Source: Halorientalis marina
GTDB taxonomy: Archaea; Halobacteriota; Halobacteria; Halobacteriales; Haloarculaceae
NCBI RefSeq assembly: GCF_023028345.1
Contig: NZ_CP095487.1
Location: 124,001-188,000 of the forward strand
Reading direction: 5' to 3'
Length of the DNA: 64,000 nt
Shown here piece by piece: positions 25,736-34,515 of the stretch (its first letter is position 1; every line of letters begins with the position of its first letter). Below the pieces are notes generated by a model. The model was not told the DNA's origin. It saw only the letters and a list, made by a program, of their open reading frames with translations, and searched no databases. A program made the position numbers and the translations under genes.

Positions 25736-26476
25736 CTACGTGTCCTCGCGCGGTTCGTTCATCGACTCGTCGGACTCGTTGTTGTGGGCGTCGAGGTCCT
25801 CGGCGGGCGGCGGGGTCTCGACGCCCTCGACGGCCTCGACGTTGTCCGTGGCTTTCGGCGTGTCGACGTGCCAGCGGTCGACCGAGGACTCGTAGTCGGC
25901 CAGCCGGTTCGAGACGCGGATCTTGAGGTCGTCGTCGTTGACGTTGACCTCGAAGACGTACTCGGGGGCCTCGTCACGGCCGACCCGCTTGAGGTTCGCC
26001 GAGACGAGTTCGTTGTCGAAGTAGTAGGGTGCGATCTGTGTCATCACGTTCTTGTAGACCGCCCCCTCGACAGCCCGGAGGGCCTTCCGACCCGCGGAGT
26101 CGGCGGCCCGGGCGACGTAATCGAGGGACTCGCCCCACTTGCCGACGGCCTCGTCGGGGTCGTCCAGTTTCTCGTAGGACTCGCTGAGCTTCTTGCCGGC
26201 TTTCTGGAGGTCCTCGTCGGGCTCTTGGCCCGCCTTCTCGCCCTGGCCCTCCCCGACGCTGGCCTGGTCGGCGGTCTTCTCGTTGACGTCCTCGTCCAGT
26301 CGTTCGTCGCTTTTGGGCCGCCACTCGTCGAAGTCGGTGAGTGCTGACTCGTCGACGGCGGCGTCGACGTCGGCGTCGGCCGCGATGTCCTTGAGCGCGC
26401 GGACGATGCGCTCGCCGTGTTCGACGATGTCGACCCAGCTGCCCCGCGTCTTGAATCCGGAGACGCTCTCTTCCAT
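25736..26476 (-). CDS. DUF5828-type haloarchaeal protein
   Basis: A 246-residue acidic soluble protein that begins MEESVSGFKTRGSWVDIVEH. I recognise the haloarchaeal DUF5828 family. The centre is helical and coiled-coil-like (DEDLQKAGKKLSESYEKL) and the second half contains YKNVMTQIAPYYFDNELVSA and FEVNVNDDDLKIRVSNRL. Function is unknown. The ATG at 26476 is the family start. Confidence 0.8.
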   Translation of the reverse strand: MEESVSGFKTRGSWVDIVEHGERIVRALKDIAADADVDAAVDESALTDFDEWRPKSDERLDEDVNEKTADQASVGEGQGEKAGQEPDEDLQKAGKKLSESYEKLDDPDEAVGKWGESLDYVARAADSAGRKALRAVEGAVYKNVMTQIAPYYFDNELVSANLKRVGRDEAPEYVFEVNVNDDDLKIRVSNRLADYESSVDRWHVDTPKATDNVEAVEGVETPPPAEDLDAHNNESDESMNEPREDT

Positions 26477-26589
26477 TAGTACCTCGCGGGTCTCGTGCCC
26501 GCGCTGACTGGCCGGTATGCGACGCGTCCTGTTAAGTGACACGCCGGGAGCGCGGCGTTCAAACGGCTCGGACTCGTACGCCGGCGGGT

Positions 26590-27276
26590 ATGCAAACAGC
26601 ACTGTTCATCGTGAGCGAAGAAGGGTACTGGGGCGAGGAGTGTATCGAGCCGTTGACGACGCTGACCGACGCCGGCGTCGAAATTACGGTCGCGACGCCG
26701 AGCGGGAGTCCACCGGTCATCGACGAACGCTCGGTCGACCCCGAGGAGGTCGGCGAGGAGACCGCCGCACACGTCCGGGAGGTCCACGAGAGCGACGAGC
26801 GGCTGAACGACCCCGAGCCGCTGGCCGCGGTCGAGCCCGGCGCGTACGACGCCGTCGTCTTCCCCGGCGGCCACGGCACCGAGTGGGACGTGACCCAGGA
26901 CCGCCACGCCCGCGGCGCGCTCCGGACCGCCGTCGAGGAGGGTGACACGACGGCGCTGGTCGTCTGTCACGCCGTCGGGATTCTCGCCTTCACTCGGGAC
27001 TCGGACGGCGAGTTCCTGGTCGACGGCCGCGACGTGACCGGCTTCCCGAACGCCTGGGAGGAGGGCATCGTCGACGAACACGACCGGATGCCCGACGGGC
27101 GGAAGCTCCCCTACTGGGTCGAGGACGAGGTGAAAGTAGCGGGCGGCAACTGGGACGCCGACCTCGACGCCGACACGTCCGTCACGGTCGACGGCGACCT
27201 CGTGACCGCGCGTGGGCCGCCGTCCTCCCACGAGGCGGCGCTGACACTGCTCGACGAGATGGGCGTCGACTACTGA
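26590..27276 (+). CDS. DJ-1/PfpI family (type 1 glutamine amidotransferase-like) protein
   Basis: A 228-residue class I glutamine amidotransferase-fold protein of the DJ-1/PfpI/Hsp31 group. It shows QTALFIVSEEGYWGEECIEP (with the acidic residue that tunes the Cys), VFPGGHGTEWDV and the nucleophile elbow ALVVCHAVGILA with the reactive Cys. Members are glyoxalases, deglycases or chaperones; the exact activity is open. The ATG at 26590 follows GGGT. It diverges from the DUF5828-type gene. Confidence 0.9.
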   Translation: MQTALFIVSEEGYWGEECIEPLTTLTDAGVEITVATPSGSPPVIDERSVDPEEVGEETAAHVREVHESDERLNDPEPLAAVEPGAYDAVVFPGGHGTEWDVTQDRHARGALRTAVEEGDTTALVVCHAVGILAFTRDSDGEFLVDGRDVTGFPNAWEEGIVDEHDRMPDGRKLPYWVEDEVKVAGGNWDADLDADTSVTVDGDLVTARGPPSSHEAALTLLDEMGVDY

Positions 27277-27396
27277 CGGCTGGTCTCGGCGGCAGTCCGC
27301 GTCGACGGCTGGCGACTGGAAACGGCCGGACGAACGACCACGGCACCCGCCGCCGGGACGCGGAGAATTAAGCGACCGGGGGCCAACCACTCCGGT

Positions 27397-28077
27397 ATGC
27401 CAATCGAGGAACGCGACGATACCGACGCCGCGGAAGTCACGCACGCCCTCGCTCGCCACACCCTCTCGGAACTCAGGAGTGCCGACACCGAACAGGTCGC
27501 CTTCCGGAAGGGGCTGGTGAAGCTCGGCCGGGTCTGTGGCTACGACATCATCGACGGCCTGCTGGACACCGAGTACGTGGAAGTGGAGACGCCGTTGACG
27601 ACGACCATGGGCGAGCGGGTGACGGGGCTCGACGACGTGGTGATCGTCAACGTCCTCCGGGCGGCGACGCCGTTCGTCGAGGGGCTGCTCAAGGCCTTCC
27701 CCACGGCCCGACAGGGCGTCATTAGCGCCAGCCGCGACGAGGAGGCGGGCATGGACGAGACCGGCTCGTTCCCCATCAGCGTCGACTACGAGAAACTCCC
27801 CGACATCACCTCCGATGACACCGTCATCGTCGCCGACCCGATGCTCGCGACGGGGAGCACGATGTGTGCCGTCCTCGAACGGGTGCTGGCAGCGGGTGAA
27901 CCGGACCGGCTGATCGTCCTCTCGGCCGTCAGCGCACCGCTGGGCGTGACCCGCGTCACCGACCGGTTCCCCCAGGCCCGGCTGTTGACCGTCAGCATCG
28001 ACGACCGCCTCGACGACGACGGCTTCATCGTCCCCGGCCTCGGCGACGCCGGCGACCGCGCGTTCCGGACGACCTGA
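27397..28077 (+). CDS. upp: Uracil phosphoribosyltransferase
   Basis: A 226-residue UPRT of the salvage pathway (uracil + PRPP to UMP). It has the signature PRPP site [20 protein letters not shown], the uracil-binding tail [15 protein letters not shown], and [21 protein letters not shown]. Length is normal. It is a single gene with an ATG after CCACTCCGGT; a TTAAG box at about 27367 could be its promoter. Confidence 0.96.
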   Translation: MPIEERDDTDAAEVTHALARHTLSELRSADTEQVAFRKGLVKLGRVCGYDIIDGLLDTEYVEVETPLTTTMGERVTGLDDVVIVNVLRAATPFVEGLLKAFPTARQGVISASRDEEAGMDETGSFPISVDYEKLPDITSDDTVIVADPMLATGSTMCAVLERVLAAGEPDRLIVLSAVSAPLGVTRVTDRFPQARLLTVSIDDRLDDDGFIVPGLGDAGDRAFRTT

Positions 28078-28223
28078 GCGCCCCGAGTTGCCGTCGCGCC
28101 CGCCCACGCGCGCTCGTGAAACCCCACCGTTTCGTATCCAACACACACTCTGTCGTGCGCTTTTTATTCCAGTCGAAATGGGGGTTGTCGGACGGGGCAG
28201 GTCAGGGTGTCAGTCCCACATAG

Positions 28224-28230
28224 TATATAT
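28224..28230 (+). promoter_or_regulatory. TATA-like box of the TAXI gene
   Basis: TATATAT ends 26 bases before the ATG at 28256, consistent with a leaderless transcript, and overlaps the alternative ATG at 28229, which it argues against. Confidence 0.6.
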
Positions 28231-28255
28231 GTCCGAGCGAAAAACGGGTGGGTGT

Positions 28256-29236
28256 ATGCCGAGGGGAACGACGCGACGGCGGTTACTCGCGTCCGCCGGG
28301 GCGGCTGCTGCGGTCGGCCTCGCGGGGTGTGGGGGCGGCGGGAGTGCCATCGGCGGAACGGACCGGCTCGTGCTCCACTACGGGGACATGAACGAGCAGA
28401 TCGCCAGGGAGATCGCGGCGGTCGTCAACGCCCATGGAATCGAGACCGTCCTCAAGCAGGGGGGATCGAGCGTCGAGAACCTGCAGACGGTCAACGCGAA
28501 CGAGGGCGCCATGGCGCTCATACCCGCCGACATCGTCTTTTTCGGTAAGCAGGGGTCCGGTATCGAGGCCATCGACGGCGAGAAAGGGCGCGTCAGGAAC
28601 GTCGTGCCGCTGTACCCGCTGCCGCTGACGGTGGTCGCCCGGGGCGATTTCGACGCCGAGTACATCAACGAGCTCGACGGCGCGACGATCAACACCGGCG
28701 AGCCGGGGACGGCGCTGAACACGAACGCGATCCAGCTCGTCAATCCGCTCGATATCGAGTTCAGCACCGCGAACCTGCCGCTCTCGGAGGCGCTCGACCG
28801 GATCGTCGCCGGCGAACTGGACGCGACCGTCGCGCGCGGCGACTGGCCGATCCCCGGAATCGTCGAGGCGGCGGAGAGCGCCGACCTCAAGTTGCTCTCG
28901 CTGAACCCCACGGTCGTCGAGACGGCCGTGCAAAACGAGTGGCTGATCAACGAACCGCCGTACGGCTCGATCCCGGCGTCGGTGTACCCAGGGATCGATT
29001 ACGTCGTCGATACCCTCTCGCTGATGACGCTGCTCGTCGTCAACTCCGAAACGCCGAAGGGCATGGTTGCCGGCGCCACCGCCGCGTTCTTCGACAACCG
29101 GGACCAGATCCGAACCCACAACGCCTATCTTCCGGAGCGAATCCAGAAGAGCGGGGAGGACACCTTCCTGAACGCCCAGCTGGGCGTCCCCGTGGAACTC
29201 CACGAGGGCGCGGCCGAGGTCATCATGTTCAGTTAG
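28256..29236 (+). CDS. TAXI-family TRAP-type solute-binding protein, Tat lipoprotein
   Basis: A 326-residue exported binding protein. The N-terminus is a Tat-lipobox signal: TRRRLLASAGAAAAVGLAGC, with the lipid-anchored Cys. The mature part is the TAXI/NMT1-like fold: RLVLHYGDMNEQIAREIAAV, LKQGGSSVENLQTVNANEGA and NTGEPGTALNTNAIQLV. TAXI proteins usually feed a fused TRAP membrane component; none is visible in this window, so the partner must be elsewhere or absent. The ATG at 28256 is supported by the TATATAT box. Confidence 0.87.
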   Translation: MPRGTTRRRLLASAGAAAAVGLAGCGGGGSAIGGTDRLVLHYGDMNEQIAREIAAVVNAHGIETVLKQGGSSVENLQTVNANEGAMALIPADIVFFGKQGSGIEAIDGEKGRVRNVVPLYPLPLTVVARGDFDAEYINELDGATINTGEPGTALNTNAIQLVNPLDIEFSTANLPLSEALDRIVAGELDATVARGDWPIPGIVEAAESADLKLLSLNPTVVETAVQNEWLINEPPYGSIPASVYPGIDYVVDTLSLMTLLVVNSETPKGMVAGATAAFFDNRDQIRTHNAYLPERIQKSGEDTFLNAQLGVPVELHEGAAEVIMFS

Positions 29237-29859
29237 CGCTCGATCTCGGCCCGGCCACTGGTCGCACTCCGGATGCGGTCCCGGAGGGATGCGCCGGTTT
29301 CGACGGGGACCCGGACGACGAACTCGACGGTCGCCTCGTAGCTGGCCTCGAACTCGCAGTCGCTCGACTCCAGCAGTCCCCGGACCGTCCCCGAGTCGTC
29401 GTACGCGACGGTGATCGTGAACCGCTCGTGAGGCCGCTCCGTGACGATACCGGCGTCGGAGACGGCGCGTTTGACCGCCTCGCCGTAGGCGCGGGCCAGT
29501 CCGCCGACCCCCAGTTTCGTCCCGCCGTAGTAGCGGGTCACGACGACCGCGACGTTCTCCAGTTCTTCGCCCTGGAGGACGTTGAGCGCGGGTTTGCCGG
29601 CGGAGCCGGAGGGCTCGTCGGCGTCGCTCGACCACTCCCGCAACGGCTCGGCACGGACGCGGTAAGCCGGGACGTTGTGGGTTGCGTCGGCGTACTCCTC
29701 GCGGACCGACGCGACGAACGTCTCGGCGGCCGCGACGGTCGTGACGGGTCGGGCGTGGCCGATGAACTCCGAGCCCTGCACCTCGAAGGCGGCCTGCCCC
29801 CGGCCCGCGAGCGTGCGGTAGGTCTCGGTCACGGCCGGTCGTTCGTGCCGCCGATCCAT
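29233..29859 (-). CDS. IMPACT/YigZ family protein
   Basis: A 208-residue protein with the YigZ/IMPACT N-terminal domain: YRTLAGRGQAAFEVQGSEFI, REEYADATHNVPAYRV and DDADEPSG-like SSDADEPSGSAGKPALNVLQ, then VAVVVTRYYGGTKLGVGGLA, a highly conserved family block. A DUF1949-type RNA-binding-like domain follows. Function is not firmly known. The ATG at 29859 is used; GTG at 29832 is a possible alternative. Its stop overlaps the TAXI gene stop by four bases (convergent). Confidence 0.9.
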   Translation of the reverse strand: MDRRHERPAVTETYRTLAGRGQAAFEVQGSEFIGHARPVTTVAAAETFVASVREEYADATHNVPAYRVRAEPLREWSSDADEPSGSAGKPALNVLQGEELENVAVVVTRYYGGTKLGVGGLARAYGEAVKRAVSDAGIVTERPHERFTITVAYDDSGTVRGLLESSDCEFEASYEATVEFVVRVPVETGASLRDRIRSATSGRAEIER

Positions 29860-29914
29860 ATACGTGCGCGGTCGCCGGCGGGGTTTATTATCCGTCAGTC
29901 GTAGATGAGGAGGT

Positions 29915-31294
29915 ATGTCGTGTTCGATAGGTGACGAAACGCTCGACGAGATGCTGGCTGGCGGCGTCCCCGAGGGGCGGACGCTGCTCGTCCGAGGGCC
30001 GGCCGGCGTCGGCAAGAGCCGCCTCGGAGCCCAGTTCTGTCGGGCGGGCCTGGCCGCCGACGAAACCTGTCTGTTCGTGGCAACTGACCAGCCACGCCGG
30101 GTCGCCGCCGCCGACCTCGCCCTGCCGGAGACGCCCGGGCTGACGATCGCAGCCGTCGATCCCGCCACGGGCGAGGGGGGCGTCCGGTTCGCCACCGGCG
30201 ACGACGAGAGCACGGTCTCGTTCCGGACGCTGATCGAGGAGCTATCGTCCCCGGACTGGGACCGGGTAGTGATAGACGGCGTGGCCGGCCTGGCGGACCT
30301 CGCGGCCGACGACGAGGCCGGTCGGCGCGGCCTCCACACGATGCTCGAACGCCTCGACGCCCACGCGGCGACCTGTCTGCTCACCGCGATGCCGAGCGAG
30401 CACCACGATATCGACCGCGTCGTCGGCGGTGTCGTCGACTGCTGGCGGACGGAACTCCAGGGCGACGAGGTGCGATACGTCCAGGTTCGGAAGCTCCGCG
30501 ACCGGGACCACGACACCCGCCGGCACGTCCTCGGCCACGACGGCGACGGCGTCTCGGTCGCCCGGCGCGAGGCGGCGACGGCGGTCGACTCCTTCGAGAC
30601 CGGGATTCCGGGGTTCGACGCCCTCGCAGGGGGGTTCGTCCGCGGCGGGACGACCGTCCTCCAGCACGAGGGCGCGACCGACCACTGGCCGTTCTCGACC
30701 GCGCTCTGCGTGCGGGCCATCGAGGCGGGCCAGCGGGTCGTCCTCGTCACGGCCCCCGGACGGCTCCGCGGTCGCGTCGAGGAGCTGCTCGCGGACCGCG
30801 TGGGGACGGTCCGGGAGCTGATGGAGCGGGACCGCCTGTACCTGATCGACCCGGTGAGCCGGTCGATGGACGTGCCGGCGCTGGCCGACCTCCCCGAGGC
30901 CAACGTCGTCCTGGAGGAGGTCGAAGGGGGCGTCCAGGAGGCCATCCGGCGGCTCGTCGGGGAGTTGCGGGGCGAGGACGTCGTCGCCGTGCTGGAACAC
31001 GCGTCGCTCCAGCACCTGGTGTCGGCCGAGCAGTCCCGCCAGCTGTTCTACTGGGCCACCGGGAGCGTCCTGGAGGCCGAGGAGGGACTGACGCTCGCGC
31101 TCACGGTCGACCCGACGGCCAGCGGCGAGCAGTTGGCCGGCTTTTTCGCCGGCGCGGCCGACCAGGTCGTCCGCACCTGGCGCGCCGACGACGGCCTCCA
31201 GTACCTCTCGATCCCCCGCTCCGCGGCCGGCAGTCCGGGCTACACGCGCGTCGTCGAGCCCATCGCCGACCCGCCGTACGTCCGCCTGCGCTGA
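29915..31294 (+). CDS. KaiC/RadA-like ATPase domain protein with a degenerate second domain
   Basis: A 459-residue protein of two RecA-fold halves. The first is intact: IGDETLDEMLAGGVPEGRTL, Walker A GPAGVGKSRLG, Walker B DRVVIDGVAGLADLA. The second (FETGIPGFDALAGGFVRGGT) opens like another KaiC domain, but where Walker A should be reads VLQHEGATDHWPFSTAL, without the GKT core, so it is probably non-hydrolysing. Archaeal single/double KaiC-like proteins serve in signalling or repair. GAGGAGG lies just before the ATG, one of the few clear Shine-Dalgarno sites here. Confidence 0.82.
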   Translation: MSCSIGDETLDEMLAGGVPEGRTLLVRGPAGVGKSRLGAQFCRAGLAADETCLFVATDQPRRVAAADLALPETPGLTIAAVDPATGEGGVRFATGDDESTVSFRTLIEELSSPDWDRVVIDGVAGLADLAADDEAGRRGLHTMLERLDAHAATCLLTAMPSEHHDIDRVVGGVVDCWRTELQGDEVRYVQVRKLRDRDHDTRRHVLGHDGDGVSVARREAATAVDSFETGIPGFDALAGGFVRGGTTVLQHEGATDHWPFSTALCVRAIEAGQRVVLVTAPGRLRGRVEELLADRVGTVRELMERDRLYLIDPVSRSMDVPALADLPEANVVLEEVEGGVQEAIRRLVGELRGEDVVAVLEHASLQHLVSAEQSRQLFYWATGSVLEAEEGLTLALTVDPTASGEQLAGFFAGAADQVVRTWRADDGLQYLSIPRSAAGSPGYTRVVEPIADPPYVRLR

Positions 31295-31295
31295 C

Positions 31296-31679
31296 TCAGT
31301 CCTCGGGGCGGCGCTCGCCCCACACGCGCTTGTCCGGGATGGCGACCGTCAGGTCCTCGGTCACGCGCATTTGACAGGAGAGCCGCGGGTAGCCAAAACG
31401 GGCGGCCAGCCGGTCGTGCCAGTGGTCGGGGTCGTGGTCGCCGTCGAGCACCCGGACCCCACAGGTGGCACACAGCCCCCGACCGCCGCAGTTGAGCCGC
31501 TCGGTGTAGCGCGTGTACGGGGAGATGCCGGCGTCGAGCAGTGCGTCGCGGAGGACGGTCCCGCGGGGGACGGTCAGGCGCGTCTCGACGGCCCCGGCGT
31601 CACCCGCGGGGTCGTCACCGGGCCGGCCGTCGGTCGCGACGACGGTCACGGTGACGGGCTCGGAGTCGGGCACGGTCAC
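31296..31679 (-). CDS. [2Fe-2S] ferredoxin
   Basis: A 127-residue ferredoxin with one 2Fe-2S domain. Cluster ligands are the three Cys in LNCGGRGLCATCGVRVL (C-x5-C-x2-C) and a fourth in PRLSCQMRV. About 60 N-terminal residues form the beta-grasp start. It lacks the acidic halophilic insertion seen in the ferredoxin at 35831. GTG at 31679 overlaps the TGA of the upstream ACT gene (GTGA), so it is likely second in a two-gene operon. Confidence 0.86.
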   Translation of the reverse strand: MTVPDSEPVTVTVVATDGRPGDDPAGDAGAVETRLTVPRGTVLRDALLDAGISPYTRYTERLNCGGRGLCATCGVRVLDGDHDPDHWHDRLAARFGYPRLSCQMRVTEDLTVAIPDKRVWGERRPED

Positions 31680-32179
31680 TGCAGGCCGAGCTGCCGGACG
31701 TAGTCCAGGTCCCGGATGTCGTTGAGGAGGTCGCCCGGGAGCGGGCGTTCGGTGATGATGTAGAGTTTCGGGTCGACGGCGAACTCGGGGTCCTCGGAGA
31801 CGGTCTGTCGCATCGAGATACCGCGGTCGGCGATGAGGCCCGTGATCTCGGCGACGATGCCCGGCTCTTCGGTGTCGTAGACGTCGACGGTGAGCACGGA
31901 GAGGTCGAGCACGGGCGCGAGGTCCATCAGCGAAGGGATCTGAGAGATGTTCTGGAAGATGCGGCGGAGTTCGGGGTCGTCCAGGATGGCGTCGGTCGTG
32001 GAGTCGACGACGCGGCGGTCCACGTCGATCTCGCGGGCGATACCCGTGTTCGGGATCTCGATCCCGCCGGAGACGACGCGGCCCTCGTCGTTGACCGAGA
32101 AGCCGCGTTCGAGGAGCAGCCGGATCACCGCCTGCTGAGAGGGGCTCCCCTCGAACTTCTCCATGATCTCGTCGAACAT
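31676..32179 (-). CDS. Amino acid metabolism regulator with ACT domain
   Basis: A 167-residue protein. The N-terminal part (MFDEIMEKFEGSPSQQAVIR ... GRVVSGGIEIPNTGIAREID) is a predicted winged-helix DNA-binding region; the C-terminal half (DLSVLTVDVYDTEEPGIVAE ... ITGLIADRGISMRQTV) is an ACT small-molecule-binding domain. This matches the archaeal regulator type COG2150, thought to sense amino acids. The start ATG at 32179 is the family start. Its stop overlaps the ferredoxin start. It diverges from a thioesterase gene. Confidence 0.87.
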   Translation of the reverse strand: MFDEIMEKFEGSPSQQAVIRLLLERGFSVNDEGRVVSGGIEIPNTGIAREIDVDRRVVDSTTDAILDDPELRRIFQNISQIPSLMDLAPVLDLSVLTVDVYDTEEPGIVAEITGLIADRGISMRQTVSEDPEFAVDPKLYIITERPLPGDLLNDIRDLDYVRQLGLQ

Positions 32180-32279
32180 ACGGAAACCATCGAGGGCGGT
32201 GCGTTTCGGTTTTTGGGTCGCGGATCGGGACGGGGTGCCGAAGCGTGGATTCAAATCCCGGACGGTCCTCGGCTCCGGT

Positions 32280-32675
32280 ATGCCCGAGACATACACCCAC
32301 GACATCGAGGTGCAGTTCCGCGACCTCGATACCCGCTCGCACGTCAACCACGTCGTCTACGCGTCCTACTTCGAGCAGGCGAAAGGGCGGCTGTTCGACG
32401 AGGTCCTGGGCATCTCGCTGGCCGAGGCGCCGACAGTCGTCCGGACCCTGGAAGTCGACTACCGCGCGCCCATCGACCCCGACCGCACCGTGACGGTCGC
32501 GCTCACGGCCATCGACGTGGGCGGGAGCAGTTTCACGATCGAGTACGAAATCGCCGACGGCGACAGCGTCGTCGCCACCGGCCGGACGGTCTCGGTCCAC
32601 CTGGGCGACGACGGCCCGGAACCGCTCCCGGAGGACTGGCGCGAGGCGCTTTCGCCGTACGCGGTCGACGGCTAG
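32280..32675 (+). CDS. Acyl-CoA thioesterase, 4HBT hotdog fold
   Basis: A 131-residue single hotdog domain. [21 protein letters not shown] holds the conserved catalytic Asp and HVNH motif, typical of 4-hydroxybenzoyl-CoA thioesterase-type proteins; [19 protein letters not shown] and VSVHLGDDG follow. It would hydrolyse acyl-CoA thioesters; chain preference is unknown. ATG at 32280 fits the conserved N-terminus. Its stop overlaps that of convergent hisB. Confidence 0.9.
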   Translation: MPETYTHDIEVQFRDLDTRSHVNHVVYASYFEQAKGRLFDEVLGISLAEAPTVVRTLEVDYRAPIDPDRTVTVALTAIDVGGSSFTIEYEIADGDSVVATGRTVSVHLGDDGPEPLPEDWREALSPYAVDG

Positions 32676-33259
32676 AGTTCGCCTTTCGTGCTCGGCGTGT
32701 CGCTCCGGCGCTCGTCGATGCGCGTGGCGTCGTCCAGCGCCCGGGCCAGCCCTTTGAACAGCGCCTCTATCTGGTGGTGTGCGTTCTCGCCGCGGACCTC
32801 GGCGTGGAGGGTCAGGCCGGCGTTGGTCGCGAGCGAGCGCAGGAAGTGCTGGGCCATGTGGCTCGTGAACTCCCCGACCCGGTCCTGCTCGAACTCGCCG
32901 TCGAAGACGAAGTACGGGCGGCCGGACACGTCGACGACGACGCCGGCGACGGCCTCGTCAAGCGGGACGCGGCGGTCGGCAAAGCGACGGATGCCCCGCT
33001 TGTCCCCGAGCGCCTCCTGGACGGCCTCGCCGAGGGTGATCGCCACGTCCTCGACGGTGTGGTGGTCGTCGATCTCCAGGTCGCCGTCGCAGGCGACGGT
33101 GAGGTCGAACAGGCCGTGCTTGGCGAACGAGTCGAGCATGTGGTCGAAAAAGCCGATGCCGGTGTCGACCGTCGACTCCCCGTCGCCGTCGATGTCGAGC
33201 GTCACCTCGATCTCCGTCTCGGCCGTCTCCCGGGTCACGGCCGCCGTCCGCTCGGTCAT
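32672..33259 (-). CDS. hisB: Imidazoleglycerol-phosphate dehydratase
   Basis: A 195-residue IGPD, histidine biosynthesis step six. The Mn-binding His motifs are [38 protein letters not shown] and [17 protein letters not shown], all intact. Length is normal. hisA lies about 370 bases upstream on the same strand with a small opposite-strand gene between, and hisI lies 5 kb away, so the his genes here are scattered rather than in one operon. Confidence 0.97.
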   Translation of the reverse strand: MTERTAAVTRETAETEIEVTLDIDGDGESTVDTGIGFFDHMLDSFAKHGLFDLTVACDGDLEIDDHHTVEDVAITLGEAVQEALGDKRGIRRFADRRVPLDEAVAGVVVDVSGRPYFVFDGEFEQDRVGEFTSHMAQHFLRSLATNAGLTLHAEVRGENAHHQIEALFKGLARALDDATRIDERRSDTPSTKGEL

Positions 33260-33413
33260 ACTTCGGGGAAGACGCCCCTCGCATAAGGTGATTGCGGCTG
33301 GGTCGGAGAACGGGTTCGCGGGCCCCCGAGCGGCCCGTTCGCGGCCGAACGCGGACGCGACGATGACGGCCGTCTGACTGAGTTATTAGTGTGCGACTGC
33401 CACACACGAAGGT

Positions 33414-33596
33414 ATGTCGAAACGCGAAGTCCTGGCACTGGTGGCGCTCGTGACGGGCGGACTCATGTCGACGGCGACGGCGACGCTCCCGTTCGCGGTC
33501 CTGTTGCTGGTCGTCGGCGGCTACCTGCTCGCCCTGCCCTATCTCGACGGGCACGGGCCGGCAGTCGACCGCGCGGGTCGTGGCCGGCGGACGTGA
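33414..33596 (+). CDS. Small hydrophobic protein, two membrane segments
   Basis: A 60-residue protein, MSKREVLALVALVTGGLMST then TATLPFAVLLLVVGGYLLAL, ending in a charged RGRRT tail. It lies in the gap between hisB and hisA on the opposite strand, with TTATTAG about 24 bases before its ATG as a possible promoter. No family is recognised; the hydrophobic pattern plus promoter support a real gene. Confidence 0.55.
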   Translation: MSKREVLALVALVTGGLMSTATATLPFAVLLLVVGGYLLALPYLDGHGPAVDRAGRGRRT

Positions 33597-33632
33597 GGCG
33601 ACGGGCGGAGACCGGGGCGGCGTGAGCGGCCC

Positions 33633-34409
33633 TCACTCCACCGCGGCCATCGCGTCTTCGAGCGTGAACTGCCCCTCGTAGAGCGCGCTCCCGACGACGA
33701 CGGCGGCGGCGCCGGCGGCCTGTAAGTCGCGCACGTCGTCGAGGGTGGCGACGCCGCCGCTGGCGATCACGGGGATGTCCACGGCGTCGACGACGCGGCG
33801 GACCGGGTCGGTGCGGACGCCCTCCAGCTGCCCCTCGACGTCCACGTCGGTAAAGAGGATAGCGCCGGCCCCGAGCTCGGCGTAGCGGGCCGCGGCCTCG
33901 GCGGGGTCGAGCCCGGTGCCCTCGGTCCAGCCGGAGACGACCACCTCCCCATCCTTCGCGTCGAGGCTGACGACGACGGAACCGGGGTGTTCCTCGCTGA
34001 TGTCGGCGACGATTTCGGGCGTCTCGACGGCGGCGGTGCCGAGGATGACGCGGTCGACGCCGCGGTCGAGCAGGGCAACGGCGTCGTCGACGGTGCGGAT
34101 GCCCCCGCCCAGTTGGACGGAGACGTCGACAGGCTTGCCAGACGCCGTCGGCGACTGGCCGCTTCGTGACGCCCAGGCGTCACGAACGTCCAGAATGGCA
34201 TCGACGGCGGGGGCGTTCTGCCGTTCGCCCTCGAAGGCGCCGTCGAGGTCGACGAGGTGGAGCGTCCGCGCCCCGGCCTCGACCCAGCGCTCGGCGGCCT
34301 CGACGGGGTCGCCGTACTCCTTGCCGGTGCCGCGCTCGCCGCCGACCAGCTGGACGACCTGCCCGTCCTGCATGTCCACGGCCGGAACGACCTCGAACTC
34401 GGGGAACAT
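33633..34409 (-). CDS. hisA: ProFAR isomerase (HisA)
   Basis: A 258-residue TIM-barrel isomerase: 1-(5-phosphoribosyl)-5-[(5-phosphoribosylamino)methylideneamino]imidazole-4-carboxamide isomerase. FEVVPAVDMQDGQVVQLVGG gives the first catalytic Asp; VQLGGGIRTVDDA, RVILGTAAVETPE, GAGAILFTDVDVEG (second catalytic Asp) and DIPVIASGGVATLDD follow. About 20 residues (RDAWASRSGQSPTASGKPVD) are inserted before VQLGGG relative to usual archaeal HisA, encoded by DNA that includes a 24-base palindrome (34163-34186). Confidence 0.95.
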   Translation of the reverse strand: MFPEFEVVPAVDMQDGQVVQLVGGERGTGKEYGDPVEAAERWVEAGARTLHLVDLDGAFEGERQNAPAVDAILDVRDAWASRSGQSPTASGKPVDVSVQLGGGIRTVDDAVALLDRGVDRVILGTAAVETPEIVADISEEHPGSVVVSLDAKDGEVVVSGWTEGTGLDPAEAAARYAELGAGAILFTDVDVEGQLEGVRTDPVRRVVDAVDIPVIASGGVATLDDVRDLQAAGAAAVVVGSALYEGQFTLEDAMAAVE

Positions 34410-34515
34410 GCCAGAGGCTGGGTGCGGCCGGGCGGAAAACCTTCGGGTCCCGCCGCGAGCGGTACGGCGTGCCGCTTCCGAGGGGCTTACGTCGGCCACA
34501 CGTGAACGAACTGAT

